Positions 8,538 through 16,649 of a DNA stretch of 64,000 nt are shown one piece after another. Each line of letters opens with the position of its first letter. Within the stretch, counting starts at the first letter, position 1. The notes under the pieces are model-generated. The model had not been told where the DNA came from. It saw only the letters and a program-made list of their open reading frames with translations, and did not search any database. The translations under genes were made by a program, and so were the position numbers. Source of the DNA: Pseudomonadaceae bacterium (lineage in GTDB: Bacteria > Pseudomonadota > Gammaproteobacteria > Pseudomonadales > Azotimanducaceae); assembly GCA_024743175.1 (NCBI GenBank), contig JANSXA010000013.1:62001-126000 (forward strand), read 5' to 3'.

Positions 8538-9364
8538 GCGACCCAAATAATCCGTTATCAATTTACGCCGCTGATCTGTTTGCAGGCAAATGTGTGTTGG
8601 TGACCGGTGGCGGTCGAGGTATCGGGCGCGCTATCGCCTTGGCATTTGCTCGCTTAGGTGCGGACTGCGTGATCGCCAGCCGTAACGTGGAGAATCTGGC
8701 GCCTACCGCAGCAGAGATTGAAAAGCTGGGTAGACGGTGTCTGGCTTTGCCGGTGAATATCCGTGATCCGCAAGCAGTCAGCGAGATGGTCGATAAAGCG
8801 ATTGAGTCCATGGGGAAAATTGATTTCCTGATCAACAATGCAGGCGGACAATTTCCCGCCAACCCTCTGGACATATCAGACAATGGCTGGCGTGCAGTTG
8901 TAGATCTGAATCTGAACGGGACCTGGAATGTTACCAATCGGGTTGGCAGGCATATGGTGGAGAACAGCTTCGGCGCGATTGTTAACATTGTGCATATCTA
9001 TTCCTATGGTCGCGGTGCGCCTGATTTTCCGCATTCCGGCGCAGCTCGCGCTGGTGTGGTTAATCTGGCAAAAAGCCTGGCGTTTCATTGGGCTCGATAT
9101 AACGTAACCATCAACAGTGTTGCGCCGGGCACCATCAACACCGCAGGTGTGCGCGAAGAAGAATTTGCAGCTTCCGACAAATCTGATTATGAGTCTCTGG
9201 CAACGTCACAGATTCCGGCAAAACGGCTGGGAGAAGCTGACGAAACCGCGGCTTTGTGTGTGTTTCTATGTTCACCTGCGGCCCGATACATCAATGGTGC
9301 GGACCTGGTTGTAGATGGTGGCAATTACCTGGCAAGCTGGGTACCAATTATTGAGCCGGATTAG
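8534..9364 (+). CDS. SDR oxidoreductase, enoyl/dienoyl-CoA reductase (PECR/DECR)-like
   Basis: 276 residues, GTG start overlapping the previous stop. It has TGGGRGIG at 24-31 and NNAGG at 101-105, so it binds NAD(P)H. At the position of the classical YxxxK pair it carries Ser168 and Arg172 (HSGAARAGV), the pattern seen in peroxisomal trans-2-enoyl-CoA reductase and related to 2,4-dienoyl-CoA reductases, which reduce double bonds of acyl-CoAs rather than ketones. It probably handles unsaturated acyl-CoA intermediates. Translationally coupled to the 367-residue protein upstream; RidA follows 12 bases downstream. Confidence 0.85.
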   Translation: MSDPNNPLSIYAADLFAGKCVLVTGGGRGIGRAIALAFARLGADCVIASRNVENLAPTAAEIEKLGRRCLALPVNIRDPQAVSEMVDKAIESMGKIDFLINNAGGQFPANPLDISDNGWRAVVDLNLNGTWNVTNRVGRHMVENSFGAIVNIVHIYSYGRGAPDFPHSGAARAGVVNLAKSLAFHWARYNVTINSVAPGTINTAGVREEEFAASDKSDYESLATSQIPAKRLGEADETAALCVFLCSPAARYINGADLVVDGGNYLASWVPIIEPD

Positions 9365-9375
9365 GGAGGATTGCG

Positions 9376-9843
9376 GTGCGCTATTTTGTTTGTCTTTTTC
9401 TGGGGTTGCTTGGTGGTTTTGTTGGCGCGTACCTGTTTGAGCTGCAAGGTACGCCGCCTGCGTTGACCATTCTGTCAACACCAGAGCAGGACGCGTTGGA
9501 CCTGCCTTTTGCTGAGGGTGTTCAGCTTGGCGACGTTATTTATCTGTCCGGGCAGCTGGGCGTAAAACCAGGCACGCTGGATGTGGTACCTGGAGGCATT
9601 GGCCCGCAGACACGGCAAACGCTGGAGAATATCCGGGATTCGCTGCGACGTTACGGATCAGACCTGGATCAGGTGCTGAAATGCACAGTGTTCATGGCGG
9701 ACATGGCCGACTGGCCGGCGATGAATGTGGTTTATCAGGAAATGTTTGCAGGGCACCGTCCTGCACGCAGCGCACTGGGTGCAGGTGGACTCGCTCTGGG
9801 CGCTGAATTAGAAATTGAGTGTATTGCGCGTGTGAATCGTTAA
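9376..9843 (+). CDS. RidA-family protein with N-terminal membrane anchor
   Basis: 155 residues. Residues 1-22 are a hydrophobic signal or anchor (YFVCLFLGLLGGFVGAYLF); about 30-153 form a RidA/YjgF/UK114 domain with the conserved Arg131 (PARSALG) and Glu147. RidA proteins deaminate reactive 2-aminoacrylate-type imines in the cytoplasm; related members act as hydrolases in catabolic clusters. A membrane anchor is unusual and would put this domain in the periplasm or at the membrane. The GTG start has a textbook AGGGAGGA site five bases upstream. Located between two SDR genes of the catabolic island. Confidence 0.82.
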   Translation: MRYFVCLFLGLLGGFVGAYLFELQGTPPALTILSTPEQDALDLPFAEGVQLGDVIYLSGQLGVKPGTLDVVPGGIGPQTRQTLENIRDSLRRYGSDLDQVLKCTVFMADMADWPAMNVVYQEMFAGHRPARSALGAGGLALGAELEIECIARVNR

Positions 9844-9890
9844 AATGTGCAGACGTCATTCGTTACGTTAATCAGAAAGTAGAGGAAAGT

Positions 9891-10655
9891 ATGGAAATCC
9901 AAGGCAGTAAAGGCATTTTTGTTGGCGGCGCATCCGGTATGTGTCGTGCAACAGCGACTCAATTTGCAGAGAAAGGTGGTCAGGTTGCCATCCTGGACTT
10001 AGAAAAATCAGATGGCGCTGCAGTGGCTGCAGAACTGGGTGGCACGTTTATGCCTTGTAATGTCATGGACTATGACGGTATGGCAAACGTCATGGGAGAA
10101 GCGGTAGAGGCGCTCGGCGGCCTGCACTTTATGGTCAACACAGCTGGTGGCGCTGTGGCGCAACGTACTCTGAAAAAAGATGGCTCGCGTCATTCTCTGG
10201 ATGATTTCCGTCGTATTGTTGATTTGAACCTCATTGGCTCTTTTAACATCAATACCATCGCGGCAGAGCATATGGCTAAGAACGAGCCTAACGAAACCGG
10301 TGAGCGCGGTGTGATGTTGAATACCGCATCTATTGCTGCATTTGAAGGTCAGATCGGTCAGGTAGCTTATACCGCCGCGAAAGCAGGCATTGCCGGCATG
10401 ACGCTGACCATGGCCCGGGACCTGGGCATGTTGGGTATTCGTTGTATGACCATTGCACCGAGTTTGTTTGATACCGGCTTAACTGCAGGTATTCCTGACG
10501 AAGGTGCTTTGCAGTTAACCAAAGATGCCGCTTTCCCAAAACGCATGGGCCATCCGCATGAATACGCGGTAATGGCTATCGCCATTTTCGAGTGCGCCAT
10601 GATGAACGGGTCAACCGTGCGGGTGGATGCAGGACAGCGATTTGCACCGCGTTAG
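9891..10655 (+). CDS. SDR oxidoreductase, 3-hydroxyacyl-CoA dehydrogenase type 2-like
   Basis: 254 residues from the ATG at 9891, which has AGAGGAAAG before it; an upstream in-frame start would overlap RidA and adds no conserved residues. The sequence resembles 17beta-HSD10/3-hydroxyacyl-CoA dehydrogenase type 2: a D in the second strand (LDLEKSD) implies NAD, the insert after the NTAGG segment is present, Ser147, Tyr160 and Lys164 are the catalytic set, and the end reads VRVDAGQRFAPR. The glycine motif is GGASGMC (12-18), with Cys18 in place of the last glycine. It probably oxidises a 3-hydroxyacyl-CoA or hydroxysteroid-like alcohol. Confidence 0.85.
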   Translation: MEIQGSKGIFVGGASGMCRATATQFAEKGGQVAILDLEKSDGAAVAAELGGTFMPCNVMDYDGMANVMGEAVEALGGLHFMVNTAGGAVAQRTLKKDGSRHSLDDFRRIVDLNLIGSFNINTIAAEHMAKNEPNETGERGVMLNTASIAAFEGQIGQVAYTAAKAGIAGMTLTMARDLGMLGIRCMTIAPSLFDTGLTAGIPDEGALQLTKDAAFPKRMGHPHEYAVMAIAIFECAMMNGSTVRVDAGQRFAPR

Positions 10656-10692
10656 GTTCAGCCGGAAAGTCTAGCCCACTAAACCCTTCAGG

Positions 10693-11673
10693 TCAGTCCT
10701 TCGAAGTGAGTCCGTGCAGGAAAGACTGCATATATCGGTTCACGTCATCTGGGGCTTCCTGTTGGGTCCAGTGCCCAACGTCTGGGATCAGCTCATTAAT
10801 TCGCAGGTCAGTCAGATTGTTGGGCATATCCTGTAGCGCTTGAGCAGCCATCACAATGACCCCGTCTTTGTCACCAGCAACAAACATAGACGGCTGGTGG
10901 ATTTGAGTCGGCGCGCCTTCAGTCAACTGCCACGTCAGGTTGTGATTTCTATAGTAGTTCAACGGCCCGCGAAACGTGCTGCGCGTGAATTCACTGACGT
11001 AAAAGTCCAGATCAGCGTCGCTGAGCCACGCTCCCATTTTCTCCGGATCAGGGAGATCAGATAACAGGTCAGCATCAGCCGGTTTTGGCTCCAGCAGTCC
11101 AACCTCCATCTGCGCGCTGGCCATGTGATAAAACTTGCGCAGCGATGAACGTACGTTGGCTTCCAGTTCTGCTTCTGCAACGCCGGGTTCCTGAAAATAA
11201 AGCTGATAGAAAAACTGGTCTTTGAAAAACGCTTTCATTGCATCCAGGGGCGGCACCGGTGAGCGTGGGCTGAAAGGTACAGAGAGCACACCTACCGCAG
11301 TGACTTTGTCGGGGTGATTCAAGGCGCAGCTCCAGGCGGTTGGACCACCCCAGTCATGGCCGAAGACAATGGCGGTTTCGTAACCTAACGCAGGAATCAG
11401 CCCGATGATGTCGTTGACCACCTCAACCTGATTATAAGCGCTGATGTCCGCGGGCTTGTCAGAGTCGCCGTAACCGCGCATGTCTGGTGCAACCGCGTGG
11501 TAGCCGGCGTCTGCCAGCATCTGGAACTGATGTCGCCAGGAGTACCAGGATTCAGGAAAACCGTGACACATGAGCACCAGCGGTCCTTCGCCCTGTTCCG
11601 CAATGTTGAGCTCGATGCCATTGGTGGCAATACGCCGGTTAGTGATGTTCGGAAAATCGCTGGATACGGTCAT
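10693..11673 (-). CDS. Alpha/beta hydrolase, soluble epoxide hydrolase type
   Basis: 326 residues. HGFPES at 37-42, nucleophile Asp107 in HDWGG, a cap domain around 140-235 with tyrosines in FYQLYFQEPG and PLNYYRN (the usual epoxide-opening tyrosines), an acid after MFVAGDKDG, and His in DVGHWTQQE near 300. The arrangement matches bacterial soluble epoxide hydrolases better than the protein at 3428. It would hydrate an epoxide to a diol in the cytoplasm. It is a single minus-strand gene, convergent with the SDR at 9891 and divergent from the acyltransferase at 11816; the gap between contains two short palindromes (11694-11709 and 11715-11724). Confidence 0.88.
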   Translation of the reverse strand: MTVSSDFPNITNRRIATNGIELNIAEQGEGPLVLMCHGFPESWYSWRHQFQMLADAGYHAVAPDMRGYGDSDKPADISAYNQVEVVNDIIGLIPALGYETAIVFGHDWGGPTAWSCALNHPDKVTAVGVLSVPFSPRSPVPPLDAMKAFFKDQFFYQLYFQEPGVAEAELEANVRSSLRKFYHMASAQMEVGLLEPKPADADLLSDLPDPEKMGAWLSDADLDFYVSEFTRSTFRGPLNYYRNHNLTWQLTEGAPTQIHQPSMFVAGDKDGVIVMAAQALQDMPNNLTDLRINELIPDVGHWTQQEAPDDVNRYMQSFLHGLTSKD

Positions 11674-11815
11674 GTCTGTCCCCTTTTAGAGGTGCTATGA
11701 AAGCATAGCTGGTGGATGTACATCAAACCCTGCCCATGCCGATGCGCAGTGTCATCAATGCTTCATCGATGTTGTATAGCGTTACTTCATCGCTTGTCAG
11801 GTTGGAAGGTTAACA

Positions 11816-12700
11816 ATGAACACGAGTGTGCAAGTTCAGAGCCTGGCGCAAACCCTCGGCGCGTCGTCATCCGGCACTGCTGATTATGTGCGGCGACATC
11901 CTAACCTGTCTTATGTGCAGCCCGGTGACCCCTGGTTGACCCGCCAGATCATCAGCGGGCTGGAACACCTGTGGGGACGCCAGCGCGCGCAAACGATCTA
12001 CGATGAGCTCAAAATGCAGGCGTTTGAAGCGGATACGTTTTTTCATCGAGCCCTTCAACAGATAGGTGTGAATGTTGTTCTAACCGGTGCCGCTGTTAGC
12101 GAATTGCCGCAAACGGGTCCTTTAGTGTTTGTTGCCAATCATCCTTACGGCGTTCTTGATGGGATGATCATGTGTGATCTGGCGATGCGATGTCGGGGAG
12201 ATTTTAGCATTCTGATCCACGCGATGCTTTGTCAGGATCAGGATCTGGTCGACTATTTTCTACCCATTGATTTCCAGGTCGGTAAAGCGGCGACGCGCAA
12301 CAACATACGGTCAAAGCAACTCGCAATGGCGGCGCTGGAAAAGGATATTCCACTGGTTATTTTTCCATCAGGTATGGTCTCAACTGCGGACCGTCTGGGA
12401 TTTGGCTGTGTTAAAGATGCGCCCTGGACAACCTTTGCGGCAAAACTGATCAGCCAGACTCAGGCGACAGTTGTGCCGGTCTATTTCCATGGCCAGAACA
12501 GTCGTAAGTTTCACGTGGCCAGTCATGTTGCCGAGCCGTTGCGCATGGCGCTGCTGATCCACGAAGCCCTGAACAAGCACGGGCACACGATAAAGGCGGC
12601 GATTGGTGATCCTTTGAGCTGGACAGAGATATCGCAGCACACGGGCCGTCAGCAAATGACAGATTTCCTTTATCAGAGTGTGCAAAAACTGAGAGATTAG
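11816..12700 (+). CDS. PlsC-like lysophospholipid acyltransferase family protein
   Basis: 294 residues. The acyltransferase block NHPYGVLDG is at 108-116 (His109, Asp115; one residue longer than the classical HX4D, as in a known subgroup), followed by a loop with RSKQLAMAAL and the acceptor motif IFPSGMVST. There is no strong transmembrane helix, so peripheral association is likely. These enzymes transfer acyl groups to lysophospholipids or other lipid alcohols; the acceptor here is unknown. It sits immediately upstream of the first acyl-CoA dehydrogenase pair but is separated from it by an inverted repeat, so cotranscription is not certain. Confidence 0.8.
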   Translation: MNTSVQVQSLAQTLGASSSGTADYVRRHPNLSYVQPGDPWLTRQIISGLEHLWGRQRAQTIYDELKMQAFEADTFFHRALQQIGVNVVLTGAAVSELPQTGPLVFVANHPYGVLDGMIMCDLAMRCRGDFSILIHAMLCQDQDLVDYFLPIDFQVGKAATRNNIRSKQLAMAALEKDIPLVIFPSGMVSTADRLGFGCVKDAPWTTFAAKLISQTQATVVPVYFHGQNSRKFHVASHVAEPLRMALLIHEALNKHGHTIKAAIGDPLSWTEISQHTGRQQMTDFLYQSVQKLRD

Positions 12701-12719
12701 AATTCAGCCAGATCAACTG

Positions 12720-12762
12720 TTCAAACAGGCCACAATTTTGTTTTAATCAAGGGCTGTTTGAA
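12720..12762. promoter_or_regulatory. Inverted repeat upstream of acyl-CoA dehydrogenase pair
   Basis: Perfect nine-base arms TTCAAACAG (12720-12728) and CTGTTTGAA (12754-12762) separated by 25 AT-rich bases, ending ten bases before the acyl-CoA dehydrogenase start. The CAAAC/GTTTG cores recall operators of fatty-acid-responsive TetR regulators such as PsrA, but those have 2-4 base spacers, so the resemblance is partial. The spacing fits two half-operators bound on one helix face, or a stem near the ribosome site. Confidence 0.4.
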
Positions 12763-12771
12763 GGGGATATC

Positions 12772-13875
12772 ATGAATTTCGATTTTTCAGATGATCAGAA
12801 AATGCTCGCCGATCAGGTGCAGCGTTATCTACAGGAACGTTGCCCAACCAGCCGGGTTCGAGAGGTACTTGAACAGCCACCACGGTTTGCCCAGGAGATC
12901 TGGCAGGGTCTGGCAGAACTTGGCCTGCTGGGCACAGCGGTGCCCGAAAGTTACGGCGGCACTGGCGCGGGCTATGCGGAGCTGTGTCTGGTCGCCCAGC
13001 AGATAGGCCGCCATATCGCGCCGGTGCCTTTTGGGTCTACCGTCTATCTGCTTACAGAAGCGCTGCTGCAGTTTGGCTCGGAAGAGCAGAAGCAGCAGTG
13101 GTTGCCGAAGATCTGCAGTGGTGAAATCAAAGGGGCACTTGCAACCACCGAGCAGCTTGAGCAACTGACACAGGATCAGGTCCAGGCCAGCGTTACCGAG
13201 GGTCAGCTGAGCGGTGAAAAGCTCATGGTTGCAGACGGCAGCATTGCTGACGTTTATCTGGTGCTGGCAAAAGAGAATAATCAGCTGGGCCTGTATCTGG
13301 TGCCTGCTGGTGCGGCGGTGCAGGTTCGCGGTGTCGACTCGGTGGATTTAAGCCGTGATGTGGCGCATGTGGTTTTTGACAACGCCCCGGCACAACGCCT
13401 GCATGAACAGGGATGGCAGGGACTGCAGCAACTCTATCAGCGTGCTGCGGTGCTGTTTGCTTTTGAACAGTTAGGTGGCGCCCAGCGCGCTCTGGAAATG
13501 GCGGTGGATTACGCTAAAGAACGGTTTGCATTCGGGCGTGCTATCGGCTCGTTCCAGGCCATTAAACACATGCTGGCGGATATGTTTGTCGCTATGAAGC
13601 TGGCGGAATCAAATTGTTACTACGCCGCATGGGCGCTGGACAACAACGCGCCGGAGTTACCCCTGGCTGCGGCAACCGCTCGGGTCGGCGCAACCGAAGC
13701 CTTTCAGCTGTGTGCCCGGGACAACATTCAGGTGCACGGTGGCATGGGTTTCACCTGGGAGTTTGATTGTCATCTTTATTATCGACGGTCAAATTTTCTC
13801 GCGCTTGAGATTGGCGGTCTAAGCGAATGGGAAGACCGGCTTGCACGTTCGCTTCCCCTACAGAATATTGCATAG
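12772..13875 (+). CDS. Acyl-CoA dehydrogenase, short subunit (pair A)
   Basis: 367 residues with the acyl-CoA dehydrogenase fold: N-terminal helical domain (about 1-110), beta domain (about 120-220) and C-terminal helical domain. The C-terminal FAD-site block reads IQVHGGMGFTWEFD, typical of the short subunits of heteromeric FadE enzymes. The EGGT-type catalytic glutamate of the classical family is absent. It oxidises an acyl-CoA to the 2-enoyl-CoA, passing electrons to ETF. Only 11 bases separate it from the next acyl-CoA dehydrogenase, so an alpha2beta2 complex like the mycobacterial cholesterol enzymes ChsE1-ChsE2 or ChsE4-ChsE5 is likely (inference). Confidence 0.9.
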   Translation: MNFDFSDDQKMLADQVQRYLQERCPTSRVREVLEQPPRFAQEIWQGLAELGLLGTAVPESYGGTGAGYAELCLVAQQIGRHIAPVPFGSTVYLLTEALLQFGSEEQKQQWLPKICSGEIKGALATTEQLEQLTQDQVQASVTEGQLSGEKLMVADGSIADVYLVLAKENNQLGLYLVPAGAAVQVRGVDSVDLSRDVAHVVFDNAPAQRLHEQGWQGLQQLYQRAAVLFAFEQLGGAQRALEMAVDYAKERFAFGRAIGSFQAIKHMLADMFVAMKLAESNCYYAAWALDNNAPELPLAAATARVGATEAFQLCARDNIQVHGGMGFTWEFDCHLYYRRSNFLALEIGGLSEWEDRLARSLPLQNIA

Positions 13876-13886
13876 AGGTAAGATCA

Positions 13887-15131
13887 ATGGATTTCAGTGA
13901 TTCTCCAGCACAGGCCGAGTTCCGCAACGAGGTCAAAGCCTTTATTAAAGCCAGTGCACCACACTATCTCGCGGAAAATCTGCGTAAGAGTGGCTTTGGC
14001 CATACCAATACCGGTGAGTACGACACCCTTGAAGAAGCCAAGAAGTGGCAGCGTACCAAGTCGGATGCTGGCTGGGCCTGTCTGTCCTGGCCGTCAGAGT
14101 ATGGTGGTCGCGACGCCAGCCCCATCGAGAATGTCATCTGGGCTCAGGAAGAAGGGGTTTACGGGCGTCTGTCCAGCACCTTCATCATCGGCCAGGGTAT
14201 GTGTGCACCTACTCTGATGGCTTACGCCAGCGATGAGCATAAACAGCGCTATCTACCTAAGCTGGCCAGCGGCGAAGAGGTCTGGTGTCAGTTATTTTCA
14301 GAGCCGCATGGTGGTTCAGATCTGGCAGGCCTTCGCACCCGGGCGGAAAAAGATGGCGACGAATGGGTGGTTAACGGACAGAAGATCTGGACGTCCGGTG
14401 CACAGCATTCAGATTACGGTATTCTGATTACACGCACGGATGCAACGGTGGCCAAACATAAAGGCCTGACGATGTTTTTCCTCGACATGAAGTCGCCTGG
14501 CGTGAAAATCGTGCCGATTAAACAAGCCAACGGCAACAGCGAGTTCAACGAAGTCTATTTCGATAATGTGCGTATCCCTGACCACCAGCGCCTTGGTGAA
14601 GTAGGTGAAGGCTGGCGGGTTTCGATTACAACCCTGATGAACGAGCGCCTGGCAATCGGCGGTAGCATCGCGACCGGCTTTCCGGAAGTTTATGATCTTG
14701 TCTCTAAGCTTGACCTGCAGGGCAAGCCTGCAATAGACAATGCTGCGGTGCGCTCGAAGCTTGCACAGTGGTATGTGAAAGCCTCTGGTCTGAAGAACAG
14801 CAGTTCGCGGATGTTAACCGCGTTGTCCAAAGGCGATATGCCGGGACCGGAAGCGTCGATGGGCAAACTGGTGGCAGGTAACATGATGCAGGACATTGCA
14901 AAGTTTGCCATCGATCTGCAGGGGCAGGCGGGCTTGCTGGTTGACCCTGACACCGCAGAAGGGGCCGCACGCTTCCAGGCCATGCTGCTGCGCTCACCAG
15001 CTGTGCGGATTGAAGGCGGAACAGACCAGATTCTGCGCAACATTATTGGTGAGCGGGTGCTGGGTCTACCGGAAGATCTGCGCGCGGACAAAGGCATGCC
15101 GTTCAACGAAATACCAACAGGGCTGGGTTAA
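13887..15131 (+). CDS. Acyl-CoA dehydrogenase, long subunit (pair A)
   Basis: 414 residues from the ATG at 13887, which has AGAGGT upstream; an earlier in-frame start overlaps the previous gene without added homology. It has the FAD/substrate motif WCQLFSEPHGGSDLAG, NGQKIWTSGA, and the C-terminal RIEGGTDQI with Glu376 at the classical catalytic-base position. Together with the preceding shorter subunit it forms a probable heteromeric dehydrogenase for bulky acyl-CoAs. The next frame, a GPH-type transporter, begins right behind it, suggesting one operon for uptake and oxidation. Confidence 0.92.
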   Translation: MDFSDSPAQAEFRNEVKAFIKASAPHYLAENLRKSGFGHTNTGEYDTLEEAKKWQRTKSDAGWACLSWPSEYGGRDASPIENVIWAQEEGVYGRLSSTFIIGQGMCAPTLMAYASDEHKQRYLPKLASGEEVWCQLFSEPHGGSDLAGLRTRAEKDGDEWVVNGQKIWTSGAQHSDYGILITRTDATVAKHKGLTMFFLDMKSPGVKIVPIKQANGNSEFNEVYFDNVRIPDHQRLGEVGEGWRVSITTLMNERLAIGGSIATGFPEVYDLVSKLDLQGKPAIDNAAVRSKLAQWYVKASGLKNSSSRMLTALSKGDMPGPEASMGKLVAGNMMQDIAKFAIDLQGQAGLLVDPDTAEGAARFQAMLLRSPAVRIEGGTDQILRNIIGERVLGLPEDLRADKGMPFNEIPTGLG

Positions 15132-15180
15132 CGGTGCTCTAACCATCGACAACCAATTTGTCAGGAGCCGGGAACGGGAT

Positions 15181-16611
15181 CTGCCGATCCGGCTCTCTAC
15201 CAAGCTGTTCCAGGGCCTGGGTATCATCCCGGTGTCGCTGAAAGAGCTGGCATTTAACACGTTCCTGCTTCTTTACTACAACCAGGTGCTGGGGCTGTCC
15301 GCCAGCTACGCCTCTTTTGCTTTGTTGATTGCGCTGATAGTGGATGCCCTCAGCGACCCTGTGGTGGGCTCTTTTTCCGATAACTTCCGTCATCGCCTGG
15401 GCCGGCGTCATTCGCTCATGTACGCCGCGTCGGTGCCGTTTGCGGTGTGCATTTATCTGCTGTTCTCGCCGCTGGCGGCCGTGGCGGACTATCTGCATGT
15501 CTGGCTGTTGATATTTGCGCTGGGTACCCGGCTGAGCTTTACTTTTTTTGCAGTGCCCTGGAATGCGATGTTTGCGGAACTCTCTGATGACTATAAAGAG
15601 CGCAGTGAGCTTATCTCTTATCGCTTTGCGGTGGGCTGGGTAGTGGGCATTGTGTTTGTTTTTTCCATTTACTCTTTCATATTTGTCGCCAGTGAGACCT
15701 ATCCCCAGGGGCAGCTCAACCCGGTCCATTATCAGCGGTTTGCCCTGGTACTGTCGCTGACGGTGTTTGCGGGTGCGTTTCTGACAACCCACCTTACCCG
15801 CGACCAGATTCCCTACCTGCGACAGCCACCAGCATCGCTGCGCCGCTTCAGTCTGCCTGTGCTGTGGGAAGAGTTAGGCCTGGCAGTCAAAAATCGCAAT
15901 TTCCGCGTGCTGATATTTGCGGTGCTTGCCAGTGCGGTTGTGGGCGGTACTAATCAGGCACTGCAGATTTATATGAACACTTACTTCTGGGATTTCAGCG
16001 GCGAACAATTACGCTGGACCGCTGTTACCGTGCTGGGTGGTTTGCTGGCTTTTTTTACCGTGCTGCCCTTGCAGAATCTGCTGGATAAAAAATACCTGCT
16101 TGTGACCTGCGCGGTTGCAATCATGGTTGTCACGATGGTGCCTGTGACGTTAAGGCTGCTTGAACTGGCGCCCGCCAATGGCACTCCGGGGCTGGTGGTG
16201 ATGATTGTTACCGCCGCGACCATTTCGGCCTATTTCGCGACCATCGCTTTGATCATGTTCACCTCCATGGTGGCAGACACGCTGGATGTTCAGGAATACG
16301 AAACCGGGCTGCGACAGGAAGGCCTGTTCAATTCCGTGATGACGTTTTCCAGTAAAGCGACCACTGGAGCGGGTATTCTGATTGCGGGCCTGATTATCGA
16401 TCATGTGATTGGCCTGCCCCAGGGCGCGCAGCGCGCGCAGATCACGCCGGAGATGATATTCAGAATAGGCATCGTTGATGCTTATGTGGTGCCGCTGTTC
16501 AATGTGGTGTGGTTAACCCTGGTGTTGCAGTACAGTATTACCCGGGATGAACACAAACAGATCCAGCACGTACTGATGCAGCGACGTAAACCTGATACGT
16601 CAATTGGTTAA
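15181..16611 (+). CDS. GPH/MelB-type MFS symporter
   Basis: About 12 transmembrane segments in the glycoside-pentoside-hexuronide:cation symporter pattern: STKLFQGLG, YYNQVLGLSASY, DALSDPVVGSFSDN (the MelB cation-site region with two aspartates) and RLGRRHSLMY. It would couple Na+ or H+ to uptake of an organic solute; members near acyl-CoA dehydrogenases often carry non-sugar substrates. The start is unresolved. Family homology begins just after 15181 (CTG, with GGGA seven bases before it and AGGAG at 15163), and there is no ATG, GTG or TTG in frame at the expected place. The nearest legal starts are GTG 15049, inside the previous gene, and GTG 15232, inside the first helix. Confidence 0.85.
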   Translation: MPIRLSTKLFQGLGIIPVSLKELAFNTFLLLYYNQVLGLSASYASFALLIALIVDALSDPVVGSFSDNFRHRLGRRHSLMYAASVPFAVCIYLLFSPLAAVADYLHVWLLIFALGTRLSFTFFAVPWNAMFAELSDDYKERSELISYRFAVGWVVGIVFVFSIYSFIFVASETYPQGQLNPVHYQRFALVLSLTVFAGAFLTTHLTRDQIPYLRQPPASLRRFSLPVLWEELGLAVKNRNFRVLIFAVLASAVVGGTNQALQIYMNTYFWDFSGEQLRWTAVTVLGGLLAFFTVLPLQNLLDKKYLLVTCAVAIMVVTMVPVTLRLLELAPANGTPGLVVMIVTAATISAYFATIALIMFTSMVADTLDVQEYETGLRQEGLFNSVMTFSSKATTGAGILIAGLIIDHVIGLPQGAQRAQITPEMIFRIGIVDAYVVPLFNVVWLTLVLQYSITRDEHKQIQHVLMQRRKPDTSIG

Positions 16612-16649
16612 CTTAGAAACTTTATAACTTTAAAAAGGATTTAAAAACA

